64,000 bases of DNA. Source: Ammoniphilus sp. CFH 90114 (GTDB lineage: Bacteria; Bacillota; Bacilli; Aneurinibacillales; RAOX-1). A program made the position numbers and the translations under genes. This document shows, in pieces, positions 7,412 to 15,738 of the stretch. Within the stretch, counting starts at the first letter, position 1, and every line of letters begins with the position of its first letter. The DNA lies in the NCBI RefSeq assembly GCF_004123195.1, contig NZ_SDLI01000005.1, positions 75,574-139,573 of the forward strand. The letters are read 5' to 3'. Below the pieces are notes generated by a model that saw nothing but the letters and a program-made list of their open reading frames with translations, was not told the DNA's origin and did not search any database.

Positions 7412-8026
7412 TTGGATGTAAATGAGGAGGAAAGGTATTCTTGCACACCCGTTGATTCTTTTACGTTTGCCAGTACAGGAATGGATGGAATCCATTACGC
7501 CTTATTAACTGATTTTGGTCTTGTCAAAGCTTTAGATGAAGCGCCTGTGATACGTATTTCACCGATGGATAGTGATAGAGTACAGTTGGTTTCACGGAAT
7601 CTTTCTGACTTTTTTTCATTACATTTCTTCGACGAGCTGCTTTTGTTGAATGAGTTTTCGAGTGAAAAGGCATATCTTGAGAGTATTTGCAAGGAAGAAG
7701 AAAAGGATCTTCATTCGAGGGTGGTTAAAGAAGTACAGGAAACGTTCAACCTATCGGCTATCCCAAATGCTTTCCAATATATTCAGGAATTACGGTTAGA
7801 ACGAAAGGCAAAGATTTCTATTTCGACTGAGGATTCTCTAGCTGTATTATCTTTGACTCCACTAGGGATCTCCCGAGATCAAGAACTCCTACTCGCTTCC
7901 GTACGAAACCTGCAATATTCGTTTAATTCCGATGAAGCCATGGTTCAGCGCTACGCCAATGAATTGATTAAGATGGGAAGGGTTCATGAAGCAGAGTCTT
8001 TAATCGCTCGTTTGTTAATTGAGTAA
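7412..8026 (+). CDS. Hypothetical protein, possibly 5'-truncated
   Basis: A 204-residue soluble acidic protein I do not recognise. The frame has no good ATG: the first usable codon is TTG 7412 without a clear ribosome site, although an AGGAGGAAAGG stretch lies just inside it. The same frame is open back to 7325 and encodes protein-like sequence (NSVSEGYNEQWLRNTSAAGFFL), so the natural gene may start further upstream, with frameshifts (see findings). The C-terminal third is helical ('DEAMVQRYANELIKMGRVHEAESLIARLLIE') and looks like a short helical-repeat pair. It is monocistronic between two terminators. Confidence 0.6.
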   Translation: MDVNEEERYSCTPVDSFTFASTGMDGIHYALLTDFGLVKALDEAPVIRISPMDSDRVQLVSRNLSDFFSLHFFDELLLLNEFSSEKAYLESICKEEEKDLHSRVVKEVQETFNLSAIPNAFQYIQELRLERKAKISISTEDSLAVLSLTPLGISRDQELLLASVRNLQYSFNSDEAMVQRYANELIKMGRVHEAESLIARLLIE

Positions 8027-8032
8027 TGTAAA

Positions 8033-8078
8033 AGAAGGAAGTTTTCTCGAAAGAACGAGAAGGCTTCCTTTTCTTTTA
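8033..8078 (+). terminator. Terminator after hypothetical gene
   Basis: Stem AAGGAAG..CTCG / CGAG..CTTCCTT with an AAAGAA loop and a TTTTCTTTT tail, seven bases after the stop of the unidentified gene. Confidence 0.85.
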
Positions 8079-8139
8079 GCGGGATTAATCAGACATCATC
8101 CCTTATTAGAAGAAAATAGATGGGTTTGGGACCGAATTT

Positions 8140-8325
8140 CTTAAAATAAAGGTCTGTAGTCCGCAAGGAGCTAAAAACCCTTCAATTTCATGAGCGGAAC
8201 CTGTGTCCGGCAATAGAAAAGTGCTTCACGTTATCCTAAAACGTAAGTAATAGCTTGTTATCTGGAGGTACCAAGAATTGTTGGTACTTTTCGCCAACTG
8301 GCTTCGTTGGTACACTTTTTTTAGA
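8140..8325 (+). ncRNA. Structured leader with mutually exclusive hairpins (attenuator), class unknown
   Basis: The 330-base gap before the YiaA/B-type gene has no ORF but shows a riboswitch-like expression platform. GTACCAA (8268-8274) can pair with TTGGTAC at 8281-8287 or with the same word at 8307-8313. CCAAC (8294-8298) can pair with GTTGG (8306-8310), followed by a T7 run, forming a terminator. Upstream (8140-8260) is GC-richer, structured sequence that could be the sensing domain. It does not match the T-box, TPP, SAM, lysine, M-box, glmS or yybP-ykoY consensus as far as I can tell by eye. Confidence 0.45.
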
Positions 8326-8357
8326 TCATATTTCTCTAGAAAGAGGAGAACGAAACA

Positions 8358-8597
8358 ATGAAGAAACGTGTACGCAATACATCTGCTTTTACCTTTTTAG
8401 CTTGGGCTGCGTTTAGCTTGGCTTGTGCTTTTTTCTTTATCGGGATCTATAACATGGACGCTCCGCTAGTGGAGAAAGGGTACTATAGTGTGACAGGGTT
8501 GTTTTTGATTTTTAGCTCCTTTGTTTTGCAAAAGGTCGTGCGGGATAATCAGGAGGACGCGGATTTCGAACCAGCGGTCAAAGAAGATCATCTATAA
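8358..8597 (+). CDS. YiaA/YiaB-type small membrane protein
   Basis: 79 residues with two transmembrane helices (~11-31 'FTFLAWAAFSLACAFFFIGIY' and ~43-60 'VTGLFLIFSSFVLQKVV') joined by a short loop containing 'EKGYY', and an acidic tail. This is the layout of the YiaA/B two-helix domain found in small bacterial inner-membrane proteins of unknown function. It has an AGAGGAG ribosome site and follows a leader with alternative hairpins, so expression may be controlled by premature termination. Confidence 0.78.
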   Translation: MKKRVRNTSAFTFLAWAAFSLACAFFFIGIYNMDAPLVEKGYYSVTGLFLIFSSFVLQKVVRDNQEDADFEPAVKEDHL

Positions 8598-8906
8598 GAT
8601 CAGTTGGAACCTTACCCAGAGAGGGGAGGTTCCTTCGATGTTTGCGAGGTTCTAAATGGGCCGTTTCATAAATTTTATGATTTTTATAGAGTTTATGATT
8701 TTTATGCTATGTATTTGAGTAAGCTTTAAATTCTGTTAAAAGTAATTATAATTAGAATGATAGTTTAAAAATTAAAGTCTAGGAAGAGTGCTTTACAGAG
8801 TGCAATCATGATTGTCATAGCAGGTTCGGGTAATCGAAGTATAGATGCTAATCTTATTTTTTGTTAATATAGTTTTATTTAAGATATAGATAAGGAGTGG
8901 ATAGAC
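8598..8906. other. AT-rich intergenic region before the FAH-family gene
   Basis: No ORF or strong hairpin. A direct repeat of about 14 bases (TTTATGATTTTTATA, then TTTATGATTTTTATG) lies near 8671-8705, and AT-rich promoter-like sequence is present around 8860-8890. No operator could be assigned. Confidence 0.5.
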
Positions 8907-9704
8907 ATGCAAGTCCTTCAAAAAACGCAAAAAATCGTTCGCTATCAAAATCAAATGGGTGAGGCCTATTACGGGACTGTAGAGGATGATGTCATATCGC
9001 AGTTATCGAGTAATTTTACAGACGTTCTCCGTCAAGAACTGAAATATGACGGGGTAAAAGTAAAATACAGCGATGTGAAGATCCTAGAGCCTGTCAAGCC
9101 TTCTAAAATCATTAATTTTGGCTGGACCTATGCGGAACACGCGAAGGAAACAGGGGGAAAGCCCAATCTGAAAGAACCTTTCTTGTTTTTAAAGCCTGCG
9201 TCTTCTCTCATTCCCAATGAGGGGGATATTCTGCTTCCTCCTAGTAATTTAACCAATCAGGTAGAGTTGGAAGGAGAAGTGGCTCTTGTTATTGGGAAAC
9301 GCGGAAAGAATATTAAAGAAGAAGAGGCTCTCGATTACATTTTTGGCTGCACGATCTTTAATGATGTCACGGCGAGAGACCTCACGAAAACAGATCCTCA
9401 ATTTACACGTGCCAAAGGATTTGATACATTTGGACCTCTTGGTCCATGGATTGTGACCGGTGTTGATCCGACAAATTTAAGAATTGTTACTACTTTGAAC
9501 GGAAAAGTCGTACAAGATGGAAACACGAATCAGATGTCGCTTTCCATCCCATTCCTGATCAGTTGGATTTCCCAGGTCATGACCCTAGAACCAGGGGATA
9601 TTTTAGCTACCGGTTCGCCTTCAGGGAGCTGTCCTATGAAGTCGGGAGATGTGGTCGTTGTCGAAGTGGAGAAGATTGGTAAGCTTCGTAATTATGTGAA
9701 GTAA
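8907..9704 (+). CDS. Fumarylacetoacetate hydrolase (FAH)-family protein
   Basis: 265 residues of the FAH fold, whose members hydrolyse, isomerise or decarboxylate 2,4-dioxo or 2-oxo-enoic acids from aromatic breakdown. Seen: 'KIINFGWTYAEHAKETG', 'PFLFLKPASSLIPNEGDI' with the oxyanion region, metal ligands in 'VELEGEVALVIGKRGK' and 'IFNDVTARDLT', 'GFDTFGPLGPWIVT', 'MTLEPGDILATGSPSG'. Ribosome site AAGGAGTGG. It is monocistronic with a strong terminator. Proximity to the ring-cleavage operon suggests a role in the same pathway, for example a ring-fission-product isomerase or oxaloacetate decarboxylase, but this is inference. Confidence 0.88.
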   Translation: MQVLQKTQKIVRYQNQMGEAYYGTVEDDVISQLSSNFTDVLRQELKYDGVKVKYSDVKILEPVKPSKIINFGWTYAEHAKETGGKPNLKEPFLFLKPASSLIPNEGDILLPPSNLTNQVELEGEVALVIGKRGKNIKEEEALDYIFGCTIFNDVTARDLTKTDPQFTRAKGFDTFGPLGPWIVTGVDPTNLRIVTTLNGKVVQDGNTNQMSLSIPFLISWISQVMTLEPGDILATGSPSGSCPMKSGDVVVVEVEKIGKLRNYVK

Positions 9705-9850
9705 GTTGTTTAGGTATTGCTTGTGAGAAAAATAGGGATGAACCGTACAAGACTTCATTGAGGATAAGCCGTCATGGCCCTTGGGACCAGTACCTTTTAC
9801 CATGGGAACATCCTTCCTAAGTAGGGGACTTATTTAGGAGAACAGATAGT

Positions 9851-9885
9851 TAAGGAGCCAAACTACTATTTTGGCTCCTTTTTTC
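9851..9885 (+). terminator. Terminator after FAH-family gene
   Basis: Perfect stem AAGGAGCCAAA / TTTGGCTCCTT with a short loop and a TTTTTT tail. Confidence 0.9.
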
Positions 9886-9892
9886 GTTGTTA

Positions 9893-10200
9893 TAGGTCAA
9901 GCGCAAAACAGTTGGATCGAGTCAGAATACTTTATTCAGACAGAGCAAGCGTAAACCAGCTAGATCGAGTCAGAATCCGAGCCTCATTCTGACAGCTCAA
10001 GCGTAAACCAGCTAAATCGAGTCAGAATCCGAGCCTGATTCTGACAGCTCAAGCGTAAACCAGCTAAATCGAGTCAGAATCCGAGCCTGATTCTGACAGC
10101 TCAAGCGTAAACCAGCTAAATCGAGTCAGAATCCGAGCCTGATTCTGACAGCTCGGGCGCAACCCAGCTTGATTCAGTCAGAATACGAAGTCTCATTTGG
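9893..10200. repeat. 52-bp tandem repeat array, each unit holding a GTCAGAATC hairpin
   Basis: About six head-to-tail units; the CAAGCG word recurs at 9898, 9946, 9998, 10050, 10102 and 10154, giving a 52-bp period after the first 48-bp step. The three central units are essentially identical and the outer ones degenerate. Each contains the inverted repeat GTCAGAATC-cgagcct-GATTCTGAC. There are no unique spacers and no cas genes, so it is not CRISPR. It lies between the FAH terminator and a coat-protein gene. Confidence 0.92.
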
Positions 10201-10236
10201 ACAAGAAGCCAAACTCCAAATACAGGGATCACGGAT

Positions 10237-10554
10237 ATGGATGACCGTGACGTGGCGAGTGGGATGCTTGGCTTTCATAAATCGTCTGCTTGCAAAAAGA
10301 CTACAGCTTACTTGGAGTGTGCCGACCCTCAGATTCGTCGGATGATTCAGCAAGGAGCAGCGAACTGTGGGGAGCAGGCGTACGAAGTATGGCAGTATAT
10401 GAACCATAGAGGCTACTATCAAGTCCCTACGATGAACGAGATGACTACTAACACGGTTGCGCATAGCTACGTAACGGCTAATACAGCACAAATGGGAATG
10501 TTGCAGCCAACTCCGACAAACCAAAGGATCGCCGACTATAGAATGATGCAATAA
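10237..10554 (+). CDS. Spore coat protein, CotF family
   Basis: A 105-residue protein whose middle and end match the coat-F domain: 'CKKTTAYLECADPQIRRMIQQGAANCGEQAYEVWQYMNHRGYYQVP', with the family pattern of a helix ending in AL.C..P..R, a second helix and the 'GYYQVP' turn, followed by a Met/Thr-rich tail. Start ATG 10237 has only a weak ribosome site (CAGGGA). The gene is monocistronic and begins immediately after the 52-bp repeat array. Expression in the mother cell during sporulation is expected for the family. Confidence 0.83.
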   Translation: MDDRDVASGMLGFHKSSACKKTTAYLECADPQIRRMIQQGAANCGEQAYEVWQYMNHRGYYQVPTMNEMTTNTVAHSYVTANTAQMGMLQPTPTNQRIADYRMMQ

Positions 10555-10626
10555 GCCTAGAGCTAAATGGTTGCAAACAACAATAGACCACATGAGCTGG
10601 CAACTCTGTGGTCTATTTCCTTTGGA

Positions 10627-13563
10627 TTATACGATTTTTCTTCTCCAACTCCACGTAAACCAGGCAAGCATCCCGGCAAGCAACCAAACCGGATTCATCA
10701 CCACGTAAACGATAGTCACTACGGGCATGAGGACTAGTCGTACCAACAGCTTCAGGATTTCACTATTGGCAATGAATTGCGCGATCGGAGGAGAATACGT
10801 GTAGTAGAGTTCAACAAAAGCTTTTCCCACACTAGATTGCAAGAGGTATTGATCACGGAAGAGTCTTAGTAAAGCAACTTCCGGCTGAAACTTACTGCCA
10901 AATGCAGCGGTAGCAATAAAGCATTCATCGATGACTACAGCAACTTCCGCTTCCGCTTGATGCTCTCCGCTGGCAACCTGAAGGATCGTACTTCCAACGG
11001 ACTTGGCCGTGATTAGGCCATCCGCCGTGACTTCCGCTACGCTCGGGTTCAAGGAACGGAATTCGGCTCTAGCCGTGATATCTTCCGTTTTCCCGTCCGA
11101 GTAAACCGCGGTGACAACGGCCTGGTGGGTATCACCGACAACCAATTGATAGAACGGATGATCTAGCCCAATGGAAGTGATCACGGGTTCAGCCGGTGCA
11201 TCTTCCTCTAATACCGTTACATGAATTTCTGCCGTCTTTCCCTCATAGGATGCTAGAATAACCGCATTCCCTGCCTGGTGAGCTTGAAAAATCCCTTGTC
11301 CTGCAACGCTCACGATCTCCGGATGAGAGCTCGAATAGGTCACTTGATCCGTGACGAACTCTCGGCTACCATTGAAGTAGACTGCCTCCGTAACGGCAGA
11401 ATGAGCTTCTCCGACGGCTAAGGTGACATACTTGCTCGCTGGGAGAAGATAGGCAAGCTCGCTTCCAGCTTGCTCGCTTTTCGAAACCTCAATCTCCATC
11501 TTGGAGTAATCATCGGCTATCGAATGAACCTGTACTTGAAGTCCAAGCTTCGGTAAGATTTTCCCTGCTTCAGGGAGGTCCGGGATCGAATAGTCATTCC
11601 GATCGTAAAAAATCGGAACACCCGCAAGGGTAGGATAGTAGTCGCTAGGCGCTGTTTCCTTCAGACCAAATGTAGCATCTCGGACTTGGGTTAGACTTCC
11701 CATCGGTGTTGGATCTTCTTCACTGTAGACGAGGACTTGCGTCCGAGCATCCACAACCCCTATCATGCCATAACCTGGATGGAGGCTGGTTCGGTTATTC
11801 TTAAATCGGCCATCGTAATACCAGATAAGCATGCCAGGTTCGTATTCGATCTCGTAAACATGCTGCAACCCCTGATCTACGCCCCGATGGGATCGCAACT
11901 CGATTAAATAATAATGGGGGAATAAGTCTCCCGTCCCATCGTAAAGGGCAAAGCCATCGTTTTGAAACTTCGGATCGGATTCGACATTGTCGTAAAATAT
12001 CGTCTGCCCATCCGCAACAACTTTAATTTCATCCAGAAAGACCCCTTCTTCCACTACGTACTGATCGGTTTTATAAGCAAAGTGAAGCTGGATCGGTCTG
12101 CCCGCAAACGCGCTTAAGTCCAGCTCCTGATGCTCCCAATCAGATGTCCGGTCGCTAAAGGAGGCGATCTCCACTCCTTCCCTATACACCTCATCGATCA
12201 CACTGACGGTAAAGAAATCATATCCTTCCTCAATCCAACGGAAGGAATCGAAGTGAAGAGTCACGTTCTCGGATGGCGTTAAGTCGATGACGTCGGATGT
12301 AAGCTGCAGACTCATAAGGTTTTCTTTCCCTGTATAATAGGAAAAGGTACCTAACGGTTGAACGGAACGTTCAATCTCTTGATCTGGCAGGTTGATCTTC
12401 AGGAGCTTGCCATGTGGGTCAAAATCCGTTGCCTCTGTTAACAGGACAGGTTGAGCCGAGTCCAATTGATCATAATCCAATTCGATTGGCTCAATCCACC
12501 GGCCGCCATACACCGTCTGAAGAAACATCTTGCTCCACGGATCGAAACCGGTGGGCAGTGTTTCGACAGGCATTCCCATGCGACCTCCTTCATCCATTAG
12601 GGACCAGGCGCCAACCGGTGTACCGATTAATCCTCGAGATCCAAATGAGGTGGTATCGTATAGATCGGGTAGTCCGAGGTTATGGCTGTACTCATGAGCG
12701 AAGAGACCTGTTCCGGAAAACTCTGACTGCAGCGTGAAGTCATAGGCAAGAAGGCTGGTTCCGGGGATTCGAGTGGGTCCCTCAAGGTGAGACTTCTTCG
12801 GCCAGATCAGATCCGGTTCGTCTAACGTATTTTCCGATTCACCTGCATAAACGACCATGAGATTATCGAGCATTCCGTCCGGCTCGTACAGATCTCCATC
12901 TCCGTCCGAATCGTATGGATCCCGTTGGTCGTATAAGTGCTCTTTGCCCTGGATCATGGTACCAACATGGTCTAGCGTTTCCGCTACAAGTTCGCGGTCA
13001 TGAACATCGTACATTGAATTGCTGTTTTCACCATAATAAACGGATTCATGGACGGACTGTATCCAGGGCGTGGATTCCCCATCGACCGTCCAAGTTCCTC
13101 CAGATTGTTCATAGAAATATTGAGCCATCGTTGTAATCGCTGTTCCTTCAGGCGTGACGTAGCCCTCTTGATTAAACAGCATGCGTTCATAGTGCTCTGG
13201 CGAGAAATCCGTTTGAAAGCGATAGAAAGGATCCGACAATTGATTATGTGCAACATCCGGAAATTCAATGAGGGCCAAGGCAATGTAGTCCGTATGGAGT
13301 TGCGGGATGTTCATGAAACTCATCATCCCATTAGGGCTATCCTGACTATTCTGGCTGTTCATCCTTTCTACGATGGAACGGATCGCTTCAGTCTGGGTCC
13401 TTAGTTTCTTCTCGTATTCTGGATCGGATGGCTCTTCTTGATGATGATGAGCATGATGGGATCTCGTTTTACTCGGGTCTTCCATTTCAGCAACAGAATG
13501 ATTTACTAGACTAAACAATAAAATGAAGGCCAAAGCTAAAGATTTGGTAGGAAAATTGCCCAT
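10627..13563 (-). CDS. Secreted M6-type metalloprotease (immune inhibitor A-like) with Ig-like repeats and CFI-box C-terminus
   Basis: 979 residues from an ATG preceded by AAAGGGAGATG; a longer reading to 13605 lacks a ribosome site. Order: signal peptide (~1-26), His-rich propeptide, M6 peptidase domain with zinc motif 'HEYSHNLGLPD' and 'WSLMDEGG', a calcium-type loop 'DSDGDGDLYEPDG', a jelly-roll region, two BIG2-type Ig-like repeats ('YVTLAVGEAHSAVTEAVYFN', 'YQLVVGDTHQAVVTAVYSD'), then 'CFIATAAFGS' and terminal hydrophobic segments ending 'WRRKIV'. The CFI-box tail with helices suggests the protease is held at the membrane rather than freely secreted (inference). A bidirectional-looking gap separates it from the P4H gene. 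Confidence 0.9.
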   Translation of the reverse strand: MGNFPTKSLALAFILLFSLVNHSVAEMEDPSKTRSHHAHHHQEEPSDPEYEKKLRTQTEAIRSIVERMNSQNSQDSPNGMMSFMNIPQLHTDYIALALIEFPDVAHNQLSDPFYRFQTDFSPEHYERMLFNQEGYVTPEGTAITTMAQYFYEQSGGTWTVDGESTPWIQSVHESVYYGENSNSMYDVHDRELVAETLDHVGTMIQGKEHLYDQRDPYDSDGDGDLYEPDGMLDNLMVVYAGESENTLDEPDLIWPKKSHLEGPTRIPGTSLLAYDFTLQSEFSGTGLFAHEYSHNLGLPDLYDTTSFGSRGLIGTPVGAWSLMDEGGRMGMPVETLPTGFDPWSKMFLQTVYGGRWIEPIELDYDQLDSAQPVLLTEATDFDPHGKLLKINLPDQEIERSVQPLGTFSYYTGKENLMSLQLTSDVIDLTPSENVTLHFDSFRWIEEGYDFFTVSVIDEVYREGVEIASFSDRTSDWEHQELDLSAFAGRPIQLHFAYKTDQYVVEEGVFLDEIKVVADGQTIFYDNVESDPKFQNDGFALYDGTGDLFPHYYLIELRSHRGVDQGLQHVYEIEYEPGMLIWYYDGRFKNNRTSLHPGYGMIGVVDARTQVLVYSEEDPTPMGSLTQVRDATFGLKETAPSDYYPTLAGVPIFYDRNDYSIPDLPEAGKILPKLGLQVQVHSIADDYSKMEIEVSKSEQAGSELAYLLPASKYVTLAVGEAHSAVTEAVYFNGSREFVTDQVTYSSSHPEIVSVAGQGIFQAHQAGNAVILASYEGKTAEIHVTVLEEDAPAEPVITSIGLDHPFYQLVVGDTHQAVVTAVYSDGKTEDITARAEFRSLNPSVAEVTADGLITAKSVGSTILQVASGEHQAEAEVAVVIDECFIATAAFGSKFQPEVALLRLFRDQYLLQSSVGKAFVELYYTYSPPIAQFIANSEILKLLVRLVLMPVVTIVYVVMNPVWLLAGMLAWFTWSWRRKIV

Positions 13564-13683
13564 AACATCTCCCTTTGCATAAAAAATTTCTACCTTTTTT
13601 GACAAATCTAGTTATAATTTACCATGATTCTAGTAGGATGGAAATACTAACTTAATCACTAGAGATGTCGAAGGGAGGAACAC

Positions 13684-13712
13684 GAAAAAACGCAAGAGAG
13701 CTCTTGCGTTTG
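13684..13712 (-). terminator. Terminator for the P4H-like gene
   Basis: Perfect stem AAACGCAAGAG / CTCTTGCGTTT with an AG loop. On the minus strand it is followed by a T6 run, 8 bases after the stop of the oxygenase gene. Confidence 0.82.
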
Positions 13713-13719
13713 CATCCGT

Positions 13720-14454
13720 TTAGAATAATTTTTGTCTTCTCATCCATTGCGTGGCAGCCCACTTTTCTCCGATGATCACGGGTGCGCCCCCATGCAAAGT
13801 TAAATCATTTAACGTCTCGTCCTGATAGAAGTATTCAAAATACACGGCCATCCCTTTATGCGGATATACGGAAAAATTCAGTTTGGGAAAAAAGGTCTCT
13901 CCGCCATGCTCCACATCATTCAAGTACATGACGAGTGTGCTGATTCTAGGATTATTGGCTGATTTATGGGTGGAGGAGAAGAAATCAAAATGAGCTTTAT
14001 ACTCCTGACCCTTTTGATAATTAAGAACTTGCAGCCCTTCCCCATGCTCAACCGGAATATTCATGATAGAGGAGATTCGCTTTTCAATTCTAGCAACGAG
14101 CTCATTTTCGCCTTCTTGAAAAAACATACTACGGCTCGTTCTTAATTCATTCACATCTCGTGTAGTCCCAATTTTTGAACGATCCACTCTTGCTTGTGAC
14201 AGTCGAATGAGCTCATCACATTCTTCATCACTTAAAACATTTCCTAAAAGGACGATAAGAGGTTCCTCTATTCTCGTAATGATGCTGATTTCACGATCTT
14301 CCGTTTTTATCTTATTTCCTATGTGGTTAAAGATCGTGGGCTCCTTCACCGGCAACGCAATAGCCTCCGTGCCCATGATGGGAGCTTGCAAACTGTAGGG
14401 TTCGGTGACGGCTGGGATCAGTTCTTTATCCTGTATGAAGTTTTTAAGTACCAT
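13720..14454 (-). CDS. 2OG-Fe(II) oxygenase, prolyl 4-hydroxylase-like
   Basis: 245 residues from ATG 14454, which has GAGGTGG at good spacing; a TTG six codons earlier is less likely. The C-terminal ~180 residues are a P4Hc domain: 'LIVLLGNVLSDEECDELIRLSQ', 'SRSMFFQEGENELVARIEKRI', iron ligands 'HFDFFSS' (HxD), and 'LHGGAPVIIGEKWAATQWMR' with the distal His and the Lys that binds 2-oxoglutarate. It would hydroxylate proline in collagen-like or other bacterial proteins; collagen-like targets are not in this window. An N-terminal extension of ~65 residues has no recognised domain. Confidence 0.9.
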   Translation of the reverse strand: MVLKNFIQDKELIPAVTEPYSLQAPIMGTEAIALPVKEPTIFNHIGNKIKTEDREISIITRIEEPLIVLLGNVLSDEECDELIRLSQARVDRSKIGTTRDVNELRTSRSMFFQEGENELVARIEKRISSIMNIPVEHGEGLQVLNYQKGQEYKAHFDFFSSTHKSANNPRISTLVMYLNDVEHGGETFFPKLNFSVYPHKGMAVYFEYFYQDETLNDLTLHGGAPVIIGEKWAATQWMRRQKLF

Positions 14455-14834
14455 TGGTTTATACCACCTCAAGAATAGTATTAAAACTAGGATTCCAAAG
14501 TATTAACTTCTTAATACTGTAAGTCGATTTTACTGCTGCAAAAAAAAGGGAAGAATCTGGTCGCTGATGAAACAACCATATTTCCGATTCAAAGGGAAGG
14601 AAAAACACGAAGAATAAGTTAGATATGAATCTAATGATAAGATTTTATCAGAGCATGGAGGTTTCGTAAATTGGGAAATAGATTTATTTTTTCAATAGTA
14701 AAAACGGTTGAGATTCGAAGGTGGGGACCGCTGTAATGATAGGTATAGAAGGTTTTTATCTAGAATTGGAAACAAAAACGAGGAAATATCGTCCAATATA
14801 GAAGAGAATAAGGAAAAGGGAAGGGGATTGTATT
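14455..14834. other. Intergenic region between divergent genes
   Basis: About 380 bases between the minus-strand oxygenase gene and the plus-strand lipoprotein gene. It must hold both promoters. I see an A8 tract near 14541 and no convincing ORF, RNA or operator. Confidence 0.5.
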
Positions 14835-15728
14835 GTGCATTTGTGGAAAGCCATTGTAGCAAGTCATATCCTATTCATTACGCTTGTGGGTTGCCAAGCC
14901 AATCAAACAAAAGTAATTGAAAATAAACCAGTAAGTAATGTTCAAACTGACACAATAAAAACTTATGTCCATCCAACGGAACAGTATCGGTTGGAGCTTC
15001 CAAAGGAATGGGCGAATGTGAAGATTGAGGAATCCGACCATGCCACCCGTTTTATCTACCCATCTACTCAGCCCAATATGTATCAGCTCTTATTTAGCAT
15101 TGAGGTTATGACCCAAGAAGAATGGAAACGGCTTAGAACGGAAGGTTCGGGATGGGAGCAGTTCAAGGAAATCACCACCGATCAAGGCAAGGTCTATTCT
15201 TATTTGACCCCCTTAGACGTGGCCTTAGAAGGGGGAGAGAGGGAACAGTACATAATTTTAGCCAATCAAATTCCCTCCATTATTCAAAGCTTTCTCATGG
15301 ATACCAAAGAAAAGAAAGTCGAAGGAGATGTTTATTCCCTATCCGTGCCAACAGAGTGGGAGGTCTCTCCGTTCCATGATGGACAAAGTTATGTCTTCTC
15401 CTCTAAGCAAGGAGTGGTAGGGGGAATCGATCGCTTGGTACATATGAAGGAAGGGGCAGAAGTCCCTTACCCTGACTTTCCGGAGACGGTGTTGGTCAAT
15501 CAGGAACCAAGAATTCTATCCAAAGAAGCCATGACCGCGTATACCTTCCCGGTTTGGAAAGTGAGGATGACCCCTATAGAGGGCAGTCAGCATAAAGAGG
15601 AGCTGCATTACTACTTTTATCCACCGAATCAAACGGCAGTCTATGACCTCTATTTCTATCGTCCTGCTGTTAATGAAGATACCCTTTCTTCGGTGTTAAA
15701 CTCATTGGGATGGGAGTTAACGAAATGA
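14835..15728 (+). CDS. Putative lipoprotein of unknown function
   Basis: 297 residues from a GTG start with AAGGGGA upstream. The N-terminus is a lipoprotein signal ('LWKAIVASHILFITLVGC', lipobox LVGC at ~residue 20). The rest is two similar beta-rich halves: 'YVHPTEQYRLELPKEWANVKIEE...' and 'VEGDVYSLSVPTEWEVSPFHDG...', a duplicated PsbP/DUF-like fold seen in Firmicute lipoproteins. It ends 10 bases before the M28 peptidase gene and is probably its operon partner. Function unknown. Confidence 0.8.
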   Translation: MHLWKAIVASHILFITLVGCQANQTKVIENKPVSNVQTDTIKTYVHPTEQYRLELPKEWANVKIEESDHATRFIYPSTQPNMYQLLFSIEVMTQEEWKRLRTEGSGWEQFKEITTDQGKVYSYLTPLDVALEGGEREQYIILANQIPSIIQSFLMDTKEKKVEGDVYSLSVPTEWEVSPFHDGQSYVFSSKQGVVGGIDRLVHMKEGAEVPYPDFPETVLVNQEPRILSKEAMTAYTFPVWKVRMTPIEGSQHKEELHYYFYPPNQTAVYDLYFYRPAVNEDTLSSVLNSLGWELTK

Positions 15729-15738
15729 GGCTTTATCT

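Noticed and set aside
8140..8325. T-box or c-di-GMP-I riboswitch call for the leader
   Set aside because: The GGTGGNACC T-box core and the GEMM tetraloop-receptor motifs are not present; left as an unassigned attenuator.
9742..9840. A ~30-codon open stretch (QDFIEDKPSWPLGPVPFTMG...) after the FAH-family gene
   Set aside because: It has no start codon or ribosome site and lies between the gene and its terminator; possibly a remnant, but unsupported.
9893..10200. Possible CRISPR array
   Set aside because: The whole 52-bp unit is repeated, with no variable spacers, no leader and no cas genes nearby.
10174..10593. 139-codon minus-strand frame over the coat protein
   Set aside because: A shadow of the CotF gene; composition is not protein-like and no ribosome site was found.
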